From Paenibacillus sp. MMS20-IR301 (lineage in GTDB: Bacteria > Bacillota > Bacilli > Paenibacillales > Paenibacillaceae), in NCBI RefSeq assembly GCF_032302195.1, contig NZ_CP135275.1, forward strand, positions 3,906,001-3,970,000: a stretch of DNA of 64,000 nucleotides, written 5' to 3'. The position numbers and the translations under genes are program-made. Shown here piece after piece: positions 54,264-63,515 of this stretch (position 1 is its first letter; each line of letters begins with the position of its first letter). Under the pieces are notes generated by a model. That model searched no databases, had not been told where the DNA came from, and worked only from the letters and a program-made list of their open reading frames with translations.

Positions 54264-54998
54264 TTATTGGTACATCGTTAACAGTTCTTTTTTACCGCTT
54301 CTCGACAGCAGGCATTGTTTCCCGTTCGTCATAAGTACAGTGGAATCTTTATAATTGACCGTGACAATATGGCGTTTATGAATCAGGAAGGAGCGGTGAC
54401 AGCGGATGAAGCTGCCGCCCACCCGTTCTTCGATGCTTTTCAGGTTATCAAAAAACTCCAGGCAACTGTGCTCCGTGACCAGAAGGACCTTGTGCTTCGC
54501 GGCAGACGTCTCGAAATAAATAATGTCATCCAGCTTCATGTAGCGGATTTCATCCGGCTGCCGGATCGTGAAATATTCCGTCTCCCCGCGGTCGCCGGTA
54601 AGCATGCGCTCATTAATGCTCATCAGGCATTGCCTGATTCTCGAAGGGATTTGCTGTGGCTCGTCTTTGAGGATATAGTCCATAGCTTCGATCTTATATT
54701 TGAAGGTTTCAAACGCCAGCTCACCATGTGTGGTTATGAATATAATGAATCCCCGGGCATCTATCCTTCTGATCTCTTTCGCCAGATCAAAGCCGTTCAT
54801 GTCAGCGGACAGATCGATATCGAGAAAATAGATTCCCCTCGTCCGCTCCTTCGTAATTCCTTCCAGAATGTCCTGCGGATTAGCCGTAGCCGGCTGCAGC
54901 CTCATATCCAGGCTCTCAATCAGTATATATTTCTCAATTACATCCGCAACATGCGTTCTCGCCGCCGGATCATCCTCGCATACATAGACAGGCAGCAC
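54264..54998 (-). CDS. AgrA-like LytTR response regulator
   Basis: This 244-aa regulator has a receiver domain (VYVCEDDPAA; phospho-acceptor Asp60 in GIYFLDIDLS; Lys in YILKDEP) and a C-terminal LytTR DNA-binding domain (YMKLDDIIYFE, then GSFIRCHRSFLIHKRHI). Sequence order and wording match AgrA of staphylococcal agr systems, which respond to a peptide via AgrC. GTG 54998 is preferred; it has GAGGAG 11 nt upstream and lies 1 nt past the AgrC-like stop. No agrB or agrD was found in the window, so the inducing peptide gene is unknown. Confidence 0.93.
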   Translation of the reverse strand: MLPVYVCEDDPAARTHVADVIEKYILIESLDMRLQPATANPQDILEGITKERTRGIYFLDIDLSADMNGFDLAKEIRRIDARGFIIFITTHGELAFETFKYKIEAMDYILKDEPQQIPSRIRQCLMSINERMLTGDRGETEYFTIRQPDEIRYMKLDDIIYFETSAAKHKVLLVTEHSCLEFFDNLKSIEERVGGSFIRCHRSFLIHKRHIVTVNYKDSTVLMTNGKQCLLSRSGKKELLTMYQ

Positions 54999-54999
54999 C

Positions 55000-56363
55000 T
55001 TAACGCCCACTCCTCTCTTGGTAAGATTTCAAGATTTGCACGAAACACCCGTCCTCTATGCCTGTCTCGGTTACAACATTAGCGTATCTGTTTACAATGG
55101 TCCGGTAGCTGTGCAGTCCAATCCCCCGGTTGTCTCCCTTGGTCGAATATCCATTCTTCCAGATCTCACTCACCGAAGGTGCGTTAGCATAATTATTCCG
55201 CACAATCAGCACGAACCTGCCTTCATCCTGAATCAGTGCCACCCTTATGAACCCGTCACTTCTCCCCGCAGCCGCTTCAATTGCATTATCGAGCAGAATA
55301 CCCAGGCAACGGATGAAATCGGTTATCTCCATATAAAGGTCAGAGACGTCCTTCACGGCTTCCAGCGTGAAGTCCACCCGGGCATGCTTGGCTTGGGATA
55401 ACTTGGCCAGCAGCAGGCCTTTGACTTCATCCAGCTTGACCCGGCTCAAATGGGTCGTTTCCTGAATACTCTGCTCAAGATTATGCTCCAGGTTCAGAAT
55501 ATGCCCCGCAATGAAGCCGAGCGTCTCATGCACCTTATGCTCATCAGCCGTGGCATAGAGACTGGCGATTATATTCTTATAATCATGCCGGAAGCTGCGG
55601 ACCTCCTGCTGCAGCTGCTCCAGGCTGCCGATATAGGCCTGCTGCTGCTGGAGCATGAACGCCTGCCGCCGGATCTGCTCATTCTTCACTTCGTTACGGT
55701 AATAAATTGTCATTAATAACAGCAGGAAGATCACACTGCCGATAATCGTCACAAACGACAATAAGTAGAGCTGCTCAAAGTCCTCTGTCTCGGCCTGAAA
55801 CTGCACAGACAGGTATTGCATTATTTTAAGCCAGACGAGAATAAAGACTGCCACAAACAAAGTGGTTAGAATACCGCCCCTTCTCACACTATAGATCCGG
55901 TCAAACCATAAGCTCAGCTGCTTCCGGCGCAGCATGAACAAACCGCCAGCAGAAAGGCATCACCGGCCAGTGAGATCATTAGCGTCTGCGAATCATACTT
56001 TTCCGGCGATAACAGCGAATTAAATGTGGTAGTACTGCCTGTGATGAAGAATGTTTTAAACACTATGTATACGATAATAAAGGCTATGCCCGATGCTCCC
56101 GCACTTTGTATTAATGATCCCCGTGATCTTCCAAGCGCCACAACAGCCACAGCAATGACCTGCAGCAGATATGCCGTTAACACCGGATGATCCCAGGACA
56201 GGAACAGGGGAACATTGAACAGCAGCATGACGATTAACCAGCAGGACATATATTGCACCAGGCCCATTCTGAGCTGCAGCAGCCTGTCCACAAGATAGAG
56301 CTGGCCGAACGCGGACACCCCGTAAAATACAATTGTTAGCAGTAAATTCTCCAGTATGTGCAT
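55000..56363 (-). pseudogene. AgrC-like peptide receptor kinase split by a frameshift
   Basis: Two overlapping frames together give about 450 aa of an AgrC-type sensor. The first (56363-55914) encodes about four or five membrane helices starting MHILENLLLTIVFYG. The second (from about 55968 to 55000) continues with two further helices, a coiled linker, the HPK10 H-box RSFRHDYKNII and a GHKL ATPase domain (NAIEAA, RGIGLHSY). They overlap near 55914-55941 and are joined by a -1 shift, equal to loss of one base. No slippery heptamer or separate ribosome site supports programmed or independent translation. It is a pseudogene, a phase-variant, or a sequencing error. Confidence 0.82.
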
Positions 56364-56400
56364 AATACTTTTCTCCCGGCTTCAGTTCTCCAATCTCTCT

Positions 56401-56508
56401 CTATTGATTATAACTGCTGCGCTTCGCTTTCCGGAACTCTTTGGGTATTACTTGCTTATGTTTTTTGAAGGATTGTATGAAATGGGTCGGAAATACGGTT
56501 AGTGTCAT
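56401..56508 (-). pseudogene. C-terminal remnant of an AraC-family regulator
   Basis: A 35-codon frame, MTLTVFPTHFIQSFKKHK onward and then IPKEFRKAKR, matches the end of AraC DNA-binding domains (compare SHFIRxFKKxTGxTPKxFRK). The rest of the gene is missing; upstream DNA is the cysK terminator. It is the stump of a deleted regulator. Confidence 0.75.
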
Positions 56509-56514
56509 CCAATT

Positions 56515-56561
56515 ATAAAAAAACAAATAACCCGCTAGGCCAAGGTTTCCGGCTAGCGGGT
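56515..56561 (-). terminator. Rho-independent terminator of cysK
   Basis: ACCCGCTAG (56530-56538) pairs with CTAGCGGGT (56553-56561), followed on the minus strand by TTATTTGTTTTTTTAT. It lies just after the cysK stop. Confidence 0.9.
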
Positions 56562-56575
56562 CACAGTTCGTATCG

Positions 56576-57505
56576 TTAATCAAATAGCGGTGTAGACAAG
56601 TAACGTTCGCCGCTATCCGCCAGGAGAACAACAATCTGCTTTCCTTTATTCCCGGGACGCTTGGCAATTTGCGTTGCCGCGTATACCGCTGCCCCGGAGG
56701 AAATGCCCACGAGCAGTCCTTCACTTCTGGCCAGCAGGCGTGCCGTTGCGAGCGCCTCCTCATTCTTCACCTTAAACACTTCATCCACAAATTCGCTGTT
56801 GTAGTTCTCCGGAATAAAGCCGGAGCCGATTCCTTGAATCCCGTGTGGACCCGGCAATCCGCCGGAAAGCACCGGCGAATCATACGGTTCGACCGCGATA
56901 ATCTGAACCGGGGCTTTACGCTCCTTCAGCACTTGGCCGACACCTGAAACCGTACCGCCCGTGCCGACACCGGCAACAAAAATGTCCACTTCACCGTCAG
57001 TATCACGCCAGATTTCCTCGGCAGTAGTTCTGCGGTGGACCTCCGGGTTGGCAGGATTTTCGAATTGCTGCGGGATATAGGCGTTTGGGGTCTCTGCTGC
57101 AATTTCTTCCGCCCGTCTAATCGCCCCTCTCATTCCTTCCGCTTCCGGTGTCAGCACCAGCTCAGCCCCAAGGGCAACCAGAAGCTTCCGGCGTTCAAGG
57201 CTGAACACCTCCGGAAGTGTAATAATCAGCCTGTAGCCAAGAGCAGCAGCGGCGAACGCCAGCCCGATTCCGGTATTGCCGCTTGTCGGTTCAATGATGA
57301 CAGAGTCTTTATTAATTAAGCCCTTTTCTTCGGCATCCTTGATCATCGCAAACCCGATGCGGTCCTTCACACTCCCCGCAGGATTGAAATATTCCAGCTT
57401 GGCAATCAGGCTGGCTTCAAGCGCCTGGGTCTGGCTGTATCTTGATAAAGCCAGTAAAGGGGTATTGCCAATCAAATCCGTAAGATTGTGGTGAATACTA
57501 GCCAC
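56576..57505 (-). CDS. cysK: Cysteine synthase A
   Basis: This 309-aa PLP enzyme makes L-cysteine from O-acetylserine and sulfide. The Schiff-base Lys47 is in NPAGSVKDR, the substrate loop is [10 protein letters not shown], and [10 protein letters not shown] is the PLP phosphate-binding region. Length is normal. The GTG start has GGAGGG 6 nt upstream. It is monocistronic, with its own terminator. Neighbours have no obvious link to sulfur metabolism. Confidence 0.96.
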   Translation of the reverse strand: MASIHHNLTDLIGNTPLLALSRYSQTQALEASLIAKLEYFNPAGSVKDRIGFAMIKDAEEKGLINKDSVIIEPTSGNTGIGLAFAAAALGYRLIITLPEVFSLERRKLLVALGAELVLTPEAEGMRGAIRRAEEIAAETPNAYIPQQFENPANPEVHRRTTAEEIWRDTDGEVDIFVAGVGTGGTVSGVGQVLKERKAPVQIIAVEPYDSPVLSGGLPGPHGIQGIGSGFIPENYNSEFVDEVFKVKNEEALATARLLARSEGLLVGISSGAAVYAATQIAKRPGNKGKQIVVLLADSGERYLSTPLFD

Positions 57506-57635
57506 TCAAATCCCTCCATGACATTAATCCATACTTTTTCAATATGGTTTTAATGTTATCATAGAGGATTACGCTTCACAATTCCTTGTTTTACCTTTAT
57601 CTCCGGTTGAACAATTCCAGCTTGGCATTAACCGG

Positions 57636-59252
57636 TTATTTTTTTACAGCCCCATACCATTCTCTTGCCCGCTTGGTAACCTCTTCACCGCCTGATTTAT
57701 TCCACTTCTCGACGAATTCATCGAATTTCTCAATCGGATACTGGCCGATGATAATCTTGGTGGCGTATTCAATATACAGCGTACGGTTCTGGATATCAGC
57801 GAAGCCCTCATATACACTGGACGGCATGCCATCACCGGCAATAGACTTCACGTATTGCTGGGCATCTTCTAAATCTTTGACGGTCTGGTCCACAGACCAC
57901 ATATTATCTGACGATGCTGTGCTCTTCAGAAGATCGACAGTGAAATCAAGCGTCGCCAGAGCGGAGGCAGGATTGAATATTCCCACATTTTCCTGGGTGC
58001 TCTTGTCATCCGGCAGCTTAATTGCTTTTCCGTCTACGATTGTATGGTGCATTCCTTCCACACCCAGATACAGGTCTTTCCAGTTATCTTTATCGTACAG
58101 GTTATTCAGCAGGGTCAACGTTGCCAACAGCTTCGTTTCATCCTTGCCCGCTTTGACCACCCATTGCGGATCAATTCTTCTTTTCGCCGTGTAGAAACCT
58201 TCATAGCCTGGAACTTCAAGGATAGGAAGTACAGAGAATTCCCCTTTTACTCCGGTGTTCTTATTCATATCATCCAGATACTGATTGGTTTTCTCCGTCC
58301 ACTGGAAGTAGTTTCCGACCTTGTCGCCTGAAACCTTGCCGTCCCATTTGGCTTTATCGTTCAATAGAGCTTCCTGGTCAACTAATCCATCCTTATACAG
58401 CTTGGCAATGAACTCCAGGGATGCTCTCATATTAGGCGTCACTGCGGAATACGTCAGCTGTCCGTCATAGATATCCCAATCCGGATTACCTTCGAACATC
58501 GCTACACCATACATTGCGAACAGATGGTCCATCCAGCGTGCTTCTTGACGGCCGCCGGTCGGCTGCTCATCCTTTTGCCCGTTTCCGTTAGGGTCCTGAT
58601 CCCGGAATGCTTCAAGCACCTTCACATATTCTTCTTGAGTCTTAGGCATCTGGAGGCCCAGTTTGTCCAGCCAGTCCTGGCGGATCAACCCGGCATATCT
58701 GCCGTAATCCACTACCTGCGGGATATAATAGATTTTCCCCTGGCCGGTAGGATCGTTAGCTTTCACGACATTCCATACATCCTCAGGGATATTGTTCCAG
58801 ACATTAGGCGCATATTTCGGCAGAAGCTCGGTCAGGTCGGCAATAGCACCGTTTTTGGCCAAGCTGTCCTCGTTACCGCCATAAGGCAGGAATAAGTCAG
58901 GAACTTCGCCGGAGGCAATTTTCAGGTTCAGCTGATTTAAGTAGTTGGTGCCGCCGCCCCATTCCACATAGGGATTAATTACGCCGACCCCCAGCTTTTC
59001 TTTAATGAATTCATACGTCTGGCTGCCTTTTTCAATAGGCTTGAAGCCGACATTGGTACCCCACACCTCAATATCAACATTCTTATAGTCCTGGGCTGCG
59101 GTTGAAGACGGATCAGCGGATGAGGCTGGTGCTGAAGATGAGGCAGGTTCTGGAGCCGGTGCTGCAGAATTATTGTTGTTACCACAGCCAGTGATAGCTG
59201 TAAGACTCAAAGCACAAACCGCTGTTAATGTGACAAGCTTTTTGCTTAGCAT
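57636..59252 (-). CDS. Sugar ABC transporter solute-binding lipoprotein
   Basis: This 538-aa lipoprotein has a signal peptide with lipobox ITGC near residue 22 and a long Ser/Ala/Pro-rich tether (residues 25-55). A large family-1 solute-binding domain of the LplA/YtcQ type follows. The start ATG follows GGGGG. It is the last gene of an importer and glycosidase operon, 89 bp after the GH43 gene, with a small hairpin in between. Distance from its permeases is unusual but seen in Paenibacillus loci. Confidence 0.92.
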   Translation of the reverse strand: MLSKKLVTLTAVCALSLTAITGCGNNNNSAAPAPEPASSSAPASSADPSSTAAQDYKNVDIEVWGTNVGFKPIEKGSQTYEFIKEKLGVGVINPYVEWGGGTNYLNQLNLKIASGEVPDLFLPYGGNEDSLAKNGAIADLTELLPKYAPNVWNNIPEDVWNVVKANDPTGQGKIYYIPQVVDYGRYAGLIRQDWLDKLGLQMPKTQEEYVKVLEAFRDQDPNGNGQKDEQPTGGRQEARWMDHLFAMYGVAMFEGNPDWDIYDGQLTYSAVTPNMRASLEFIAKLYKDGLVDQEALLNDKAKWDGKVSGDKVGNYFQWTEKTNQYLDDMNKNTGVKGEFSVLPILEVPGYEGFYTAKRRIDPQWVVKAGKDETKLLATLTLLNNLYDKDNWKDLYLGVEGMHHTIVDGKAIKLPDDKSTQENVGIFNPASALATLDFTVDLLKSTASSDNMWSVDQTVKDLEDAQQYVKSIAGDGMPSSVYEGFADIQNRTLYIEYATKIIIGQYPIEKFDEFVEKWNKSGGEEVTKRAREWYGAVKK

Positions 59253-59341
59253 GCCGTAATTCCCCCTATAAAATATAGTTGTATATGTTCTAAGGCTCTA
59301 TGAGCCGTAAAACCGCCACTTAAGTTAACCTTCGGTTTCTA

Positions 59342-61066
59342 TCACTCTATGATTCCGTATACATCACCTTCGGTAATACCCTGCTCATTAAAGGCATCCA
59401 CTCTGACATATAGGGACTGGCCTCTAATTAAAGCGCCGATCTCTGCCTTGTTCTGCCCAAAAACCGTATAGCTGTGATACAGCTTATCCGGAGCGAAGCC
59501 CCACAGCACATTGTGTCCTACAGCTGTACTCTTCTCCCAGGTAACGGCCAGATCCAGTTCGCTAAGCAGCCTGGTTTGAATTCCCTCCGGCTTGACCGGC
59601 AGTTCACCTTCCCCGCGTCCAAATATCCGCAGACCGGAAATACAGGCGTTCTGCCGGAAGGGAAGCTCCTCAACCGTACATCTGATGTAGCGCACCTTCA
59701 TTCCCGCTTCGTGTACCACAAGGTCATGCGGCAGATTAGATTCTGCTTGCAATTTATCTTCAATTACGAAATAATCCGCTCCGTCAACCGAGCCTTCCAG
59801 AAGCCACCGGGTCACATGCTTACGGTCATCAATATACCTTTTCGTCTTATTCACGACTCCGATTTCAAACAGCTCTGCCCCTTCAGGAACAGGATGATTC
59901 AATTGATCATCGGCAAAATTAATCTGTACCGCATGCACATCAGTGATACGCTCCAGATCGACCTCAAGCCATTCCCCCGGCTGGTCCGAGGCCGCCTTCC
60001 ACCAGCTCTGAACATTCTCATCTGTAGCCCTGGAGGCTTCCTTGCCTTTCTCGGAAGAAGATGCCCTGGCCGGCTTGCCGTAAGAGAGCAGCATCCACTC
60101 CGGATTGCTCCATGGGTCAAGTGAAGTCTCCGTAATCTTCATAGGCCAGTCCCCGTAGCGCTGATTGCAGAACAGCTCCCCGTCCTGGTCGAAGCCGGCC
60201 GGCCATAGCCCCAGCCGTCTTTCAAAGGGATGATTCACGCTGACTCTCATCGTTGAGGTATGCCACCAGTTTCCGGCTTTGTCCTGCAATGTGGATCCGT
60301 GGCCCGCGCCCGGGATGAATCCGCCCGGTTTATAGGAATAGGGATTATTCTTGGCCGGAGTGAACGGTCCCAGCGGCTGATCCGATATATACACAGCATC
60401 GGAATAGATATTGTATTGCGTGCCCGGACTGGAGTATTGCAGATAATACCGGCCGTTGTATTTATCCATCCATGCCCCCTCGATATACGGCTCATCCGCA
60501 ACATCACTCTTGTTGTCTGCTGTTCGCATGAAAGTATGATTGTCCCCGCCTCTTTCATATCCGTGCAGCTTAGGCTGGCCAAATATAAGTTCCGCTGGTT
60601 GGCCAATCGGCTGCATATCCTCCGGGTTCAGCTCCACACCATAGATAGGAGTGATCTGGGCGCAGCCCCAGTAGAAGTACATGCGGCCGTCATCATCGAT
60701 GAATAAATTCGGGTCCCAGAAAGGGAATGATCCGGGAATCTCTTCGAATTCACCCTGAACAGGATCTTTAGTTCTGTAGAAGGAGCAATTTTTACTTTTG
60801 GAGGAGGCCGAGAAGTAGATGTATTCCCCGGCTCCCCGTACATCCGGAGCATAGTCATGCACCGGTACACCTTTCAGGGGATGGAATGCCCAGTGTACCA
60901 GATCATCGCTGGCAAGGAATCCCGCTGTCATTGAAGGGAACAGATAATATTTATCCTTGAACAGAATCAATGACGGGTCCGCCGCTTCTCTGGCTATACT
61001 CCGCTTGTGGTAATCAATGAACTGATATTTGTAGTCCATATTGACCGGATTGCAGACATATTTCAT
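59342..61066 (-). CDS. GH43 family glycoside hydrolase with C-terminal carbohydrate-binding domain
   Basis: This 574-aa protein has a five-bladed propeller: catalytic Asp near DPSLILFKDKYYLFPS, a second Asp in FWDPNLFIDDDGRMYFYWG, and Glu in PYIEGAWMDKYNG. A beta-sandwich of the discoidin/CBM type follows (about 340-480), then an Fn3-like tail. GH43 enzymes are arabinofuranosidases, xylosidases or galactosidases. No signal peptide is present, so it acts on imported oligosaccharides. It starts 10 bp after the GH35-like stop and is in the same operon. Confidence 0.9.
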   Translation of the reverse strand: MKYVCNPVNMDYKYQFIDYHKRSIAREAADPSLILFKDKYYLFPSMTAGFLASDDLVHWAFHPLKGVPVHDYAPDVRGAGEYIYFSASSKSKNCSFYRTKDPVQGEFEEIPGSFPFWDPNLFIDDDGRMYFYWGCAQITPIYGVELNPEDMQPIGQPAELIFGQPKLHGYERGGDNHTFMRTADNKSDVADEPYIEGAWMDKYNGRYYLQYSSPGTQYNIYSDAVYISDQPLGPFTPAKNNPYSYKPGGFIPGAGHGSTLQDKAGNWWHTSTMRVSVNHPFERRLGLWPAGFDQDGELFCNQRYGDWPMKITETSLDPWSNPEWMLLSYGKPARASSSEKGKEASRATDENVQSWWKAASDQPGEWLEVDLERITDVHAVQINFADDQLNHPVPEGAELFEIGVVNKTKRYIDDRKHVTRWLLEGSVDGADYFVIEDKLQAESNLPHDLVVHEAGMKVRYIRCTVEELPFRQNACISGLRIFGRGEGELPVKPEGIQTRLLSELDLAVTWEKSTAVGHNVLWGFAPDKLYHSYTVFGQNKAEIGALIRGQSLYVRVDAFNEQGITEGDVYGIIE

Positions 61067-61076
61067 CAGAATTCCC

Positions 61077-62621
61077 TCATTTGTATTTATACATTTTAAC
61101 TTTCAGCGCTGCGGGCTTGCTCTTGACTGAGATTCTGCTGGCTTCATCACCGTTCAGTACTCTGCTCATACACCACACATCGTTAACAAACATTCCCTCT
61201 TCGATGCGGATATAATCCGCCATTGCCTGCTCGCCGCGTTTCGGGAGCCATTCTGCGGTAAACCGCATTCCGGCTATAATGAACTCATCCTCCGCGGTCT
61301 GGATTACAAGCCCGCCCGAGACAGGCTGACGCTCTTCCTTGCGCTGGTACGTAATTTGGATATCGTAGCCGGCAAAGGGCAGGATCGTTCCCCGTTCATG
61401 ATTCTGCAGGAAGCCTCTCATACAACCGGTGCCTCTATACCCGCTGATAGTATGGATCATGCTCCCCAGCAGGCGATAGCTGTCAGCAAGGAAAGGACCG
61501 GTGCCATTCAAAGTGAAACCTGATTTGTCTATGTTGAGAGTCAGAAGCAGAGCAGCATCAGCACCGCTGTCTCCATCCGCAGGCTCTTTAAGGAAGTCTT
61601 CGATACCAAACGGGGCAAAGCATAATGCGTTATGTTTACCGACCGCATAGAATACATTGGCTGCTGAATCAAGATCTCTGCGCGCCTCAGGAATGAACAG
61701 CGGATTCCCGCCTGCTGTATATTCCGCGCATATTCCGGCAAAGTCAGGCAGATAAATGTCCGGGGCGTACAGGGCTATGGAAGGCGCTGCAAGCTTCCAG
61801 ATCTTCATCATCTTCGCAACCGGCCCGCCGCTGGGATAGGCTCCCGGACGCTTCGGGAACTGCTCCAGCCAGGCATTCACAAACAGCGGCAACGGATATT
61901 CCTTGGCACCTGAGCTTGCGATTTGCTCTACCGCACAAGCGTAATGGTAGGCCATGAAGGATTCGTCGGCCTCTTCTCCAAACACCTCGCTCCATGTGCC
62001 GGTCCGGGCATAGGCCCCGCTTATCAGTGGCGGAACCTCTCCGGCGAACCCGGCTTCTGCCAGGGCAGAATAGTCCCGGGCGCTTGCCAAAAAACCGATT
62101 TCGTTCTCAACCTGCACCATAATAACTGTATTCTGCTCCCCGTCAACATCCTTCAGATGCTTCATCAGGCTTGTGAAAGCCTTTGCATCTGCTGCAACAG
62201 CAGCCTCGCATAATGGAGAGATCGTAGTAGAAGGAATATCACCTTTGTAGCAGGCCCGGAAATAGGTCGTATAATCCCGTTTCACCCATTCCGGCACATA
62301 GGAGGAAACTCCGTTCTTCCACAGTCCGAACCACAGGAAGACAAGCCGCACCTGCTCCTCCCGGGCTTGTTCAATGATTCCGTCAACCAGGGAGTAATCG
62401 AACTGATGCTGCACAGGCTCAAGCTGCTCCCAGTATATCGGGACGATCAGCGTATTTAAATGCAAGCCCCTTAAGGAAGGCCAGACCTGTTCCGCCATAT
62501 AAGTTAAAGACGAAGCGCTGGAATTATGAATCTCTCCGCCCAGGGCAACGAACGGTTTCCCGTCTACCCAAAGGGTCGTAAGCCCTTGATTATCACGTTC
62601 AAGATAAGGTATAGATTGCAT
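61077..62621 (-). CDS. GH35-like beta-galactosidase (DUF5597-type)
   Basis: This 514-aa (beta/alpha)8-barrel protein has GH-A clan catalytic motifs: acid/base Glu in VQVENEIGF (about residue 178) and nucleophile Glu in PLFIPEARRD. The N-terminal GKPFVALGGEIHNSS is shared with GH35/DUF5597 proteins. It probably releases beta-galactose or a related sugar from imported oligosaccharides; specificity is uncertain. The ATG follows AGGAG. It lies 23 bp after the second permease and 10 bp before the GH43 gene. Confidence 0.85.
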   Translation of the reverse strand: MQSIPYLERDNQGLTTLWVDGKPFVALGGEIHNSSASSLTYMAEQVWPSLRGLHLNTLIVPIYWEQLEPVQHQFDYSLVDGIIEQAREEQVRLVFLWFGLWKNGVSSYVPEWVKRDYTTYFRACYKGDIPSTTISPLCEAAVAADAKAFTSLMKHLKDVDGEQNTVIMVQVENEIGFLASARDYSALAEAGFAGEVPPLISGAYARTGTWSEVFGEEADESFMAYHYACAVEQIASSGAKEYPLPLFVNAWLEQFPKRPGAYPSGGPVAKMMKIWKLAAPSIALYAPDIYLPDFAGICAEYTAGGNPLFIPEARRDLDSAANVFYAVGKHNALCFAPFGIEDFLKEPADGDSGADAALLLTLNIDKSGFTLNGTGPFLADSYRLLGSMIHTISGYRGTGCMRGFLQNHERGTILPFAGYDIQITYQRKEERQPVSGGLVIQTAEDEFIIAGMRFTAEWLPKRGEQAMADYIRIEEGMFVNDVWCMSRVLNGDEASRISVKSKPAALKVKMYKYK

Positions 62622-62644
62622 ACCGGCTTCTCCTCTCTGGCTGC

Positions 62645-63514
62645 TCAGCCTTTAACCGAGCCAATCATGGCCCCTTTGACGAAATATTTCTGCAGGAACG
62701 GATACACAATAATGATTGGTGTAATTGCAAAGATAACCGTTGCCGCCCGCAGCGTTCTCTCGTTATACATGAGGTTAACGGATGAAGCGATACCCGGGAC
62801 AAGCGCATTCTCATCCGTAATGAACTGGCGGATTTTCATCTGCAGCGGGAAGAGATCCGGATTCTGAATGAAGAGCAGCGGATGCTGGAACTGATTCCAT
62901 AACACCACCCCGTAGAACAAGGCTAACGTAGCTAACACGGCTTTTGACAAGGGAAGCACGAACTGGAACAGCATCCGGAAATATCCGCTGCCTTCCAGGA
63001 AGGCCGCCTCCTCCAGCTCTTTCGGGAACTGCTTGAAGAAGGTTCTCATAATAATCAGGTTAAACGGATTAAGAATATGAGGCACAATTAACACTAACGG
63101 ATTATTATATAAGCCGATGCCCCGCACCGTCAGAAAGTAAGGAATGATTGGCGCTTTAAAGATCATTGCAATCACAACGCCGATCATCAGTACGGAACCC
63201 CAGCGGAACTCAGGCTTTGAGAGCGGGTAAGCAAGTAAGGCTGTCATCAAGAGAGCCAGCACCGTTCCGATCAGCGTTGAGCCAAAGGTCAGAAAGAATG
63301 ATTTCCACAGGTCCAGACGGTCCACAATATAACCCCAGGAAGCAAAGGTGAACTCCTTCGGCCAAAGCGTTACCAAGTTCAGATCTACAACCCGCTTTGA
63401 GCTGAATGAGGTAGCCAGAACAGACAACAGAGGAACCAGTGCAATGACCGCCAAGACCAGTAACGCCGCCGTAATTACCGCTGTAAACAGTTTATCTCCT
63501 TTAGATTCGTACAT
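62645..63514 (-). CDS. Carbohydrate ABC transporter permease, LplC/YtcP-like
   Basis: This 289-aa permease has six helices, EAA loop EEAAFLEGSGYFRM and the family C-terminal tail YPFLQKYFVKGAMIGSVKG. Start ATG 63514 (MYESKGDK) has GGAGGG upstream, within the end of the previous gene; the two coding regions are 1 nt apart. It partners the permease to its right. Confidence 0.92.
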   Translation of the reverse strand: MYESKGDKLFTAVITAALLVLAVIALVPLLSVLATSFSSKRVVDLNLVTLWPKEFTFASWGYIVDRLDLWKSFFLTFGSTLIGTVLALLMTALLAYPLSKPEFRWGSVLMIGVVIAMIFKAPIIPYFLTVRGIGLYNNPLVLIVPHILNPFNLIIMRTFFKQFPKELEEAAFLEGSGYFRMLFQFVLPLSKAVLATLALFYGVVLWNQFQHPLLFIQNPDLFPLQMKIRQFITDENALVPGIASSVNLMYNERTLRAATVIFAITPIIIVYPFLQKYFVKGAMIGSVKG

Positions 63515-63515
63515 C

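Noticed and set aside
55914..55968. Programmed -1 frameshift in the AgrC-like gene
   Set aside because: No X-XXY-YYZ heptamer or downstream stem was found in the overlap, so mutation or sequence error is simpler.
56401..56763. 120-codon minus-strand frame
   Set aside because: Its first two thirds lie in another frame of cysK and of the terminator. Only the last 35 codons are meaningful, as an AraC remnant.
57603..57650. Plus-strand terminator: CCGGTT/AACCGG followed by a T run
   Set aside because: No plus-strand gene lies upstream, and the T run is the Lys-Lys-stop end of the binding-protein gene.
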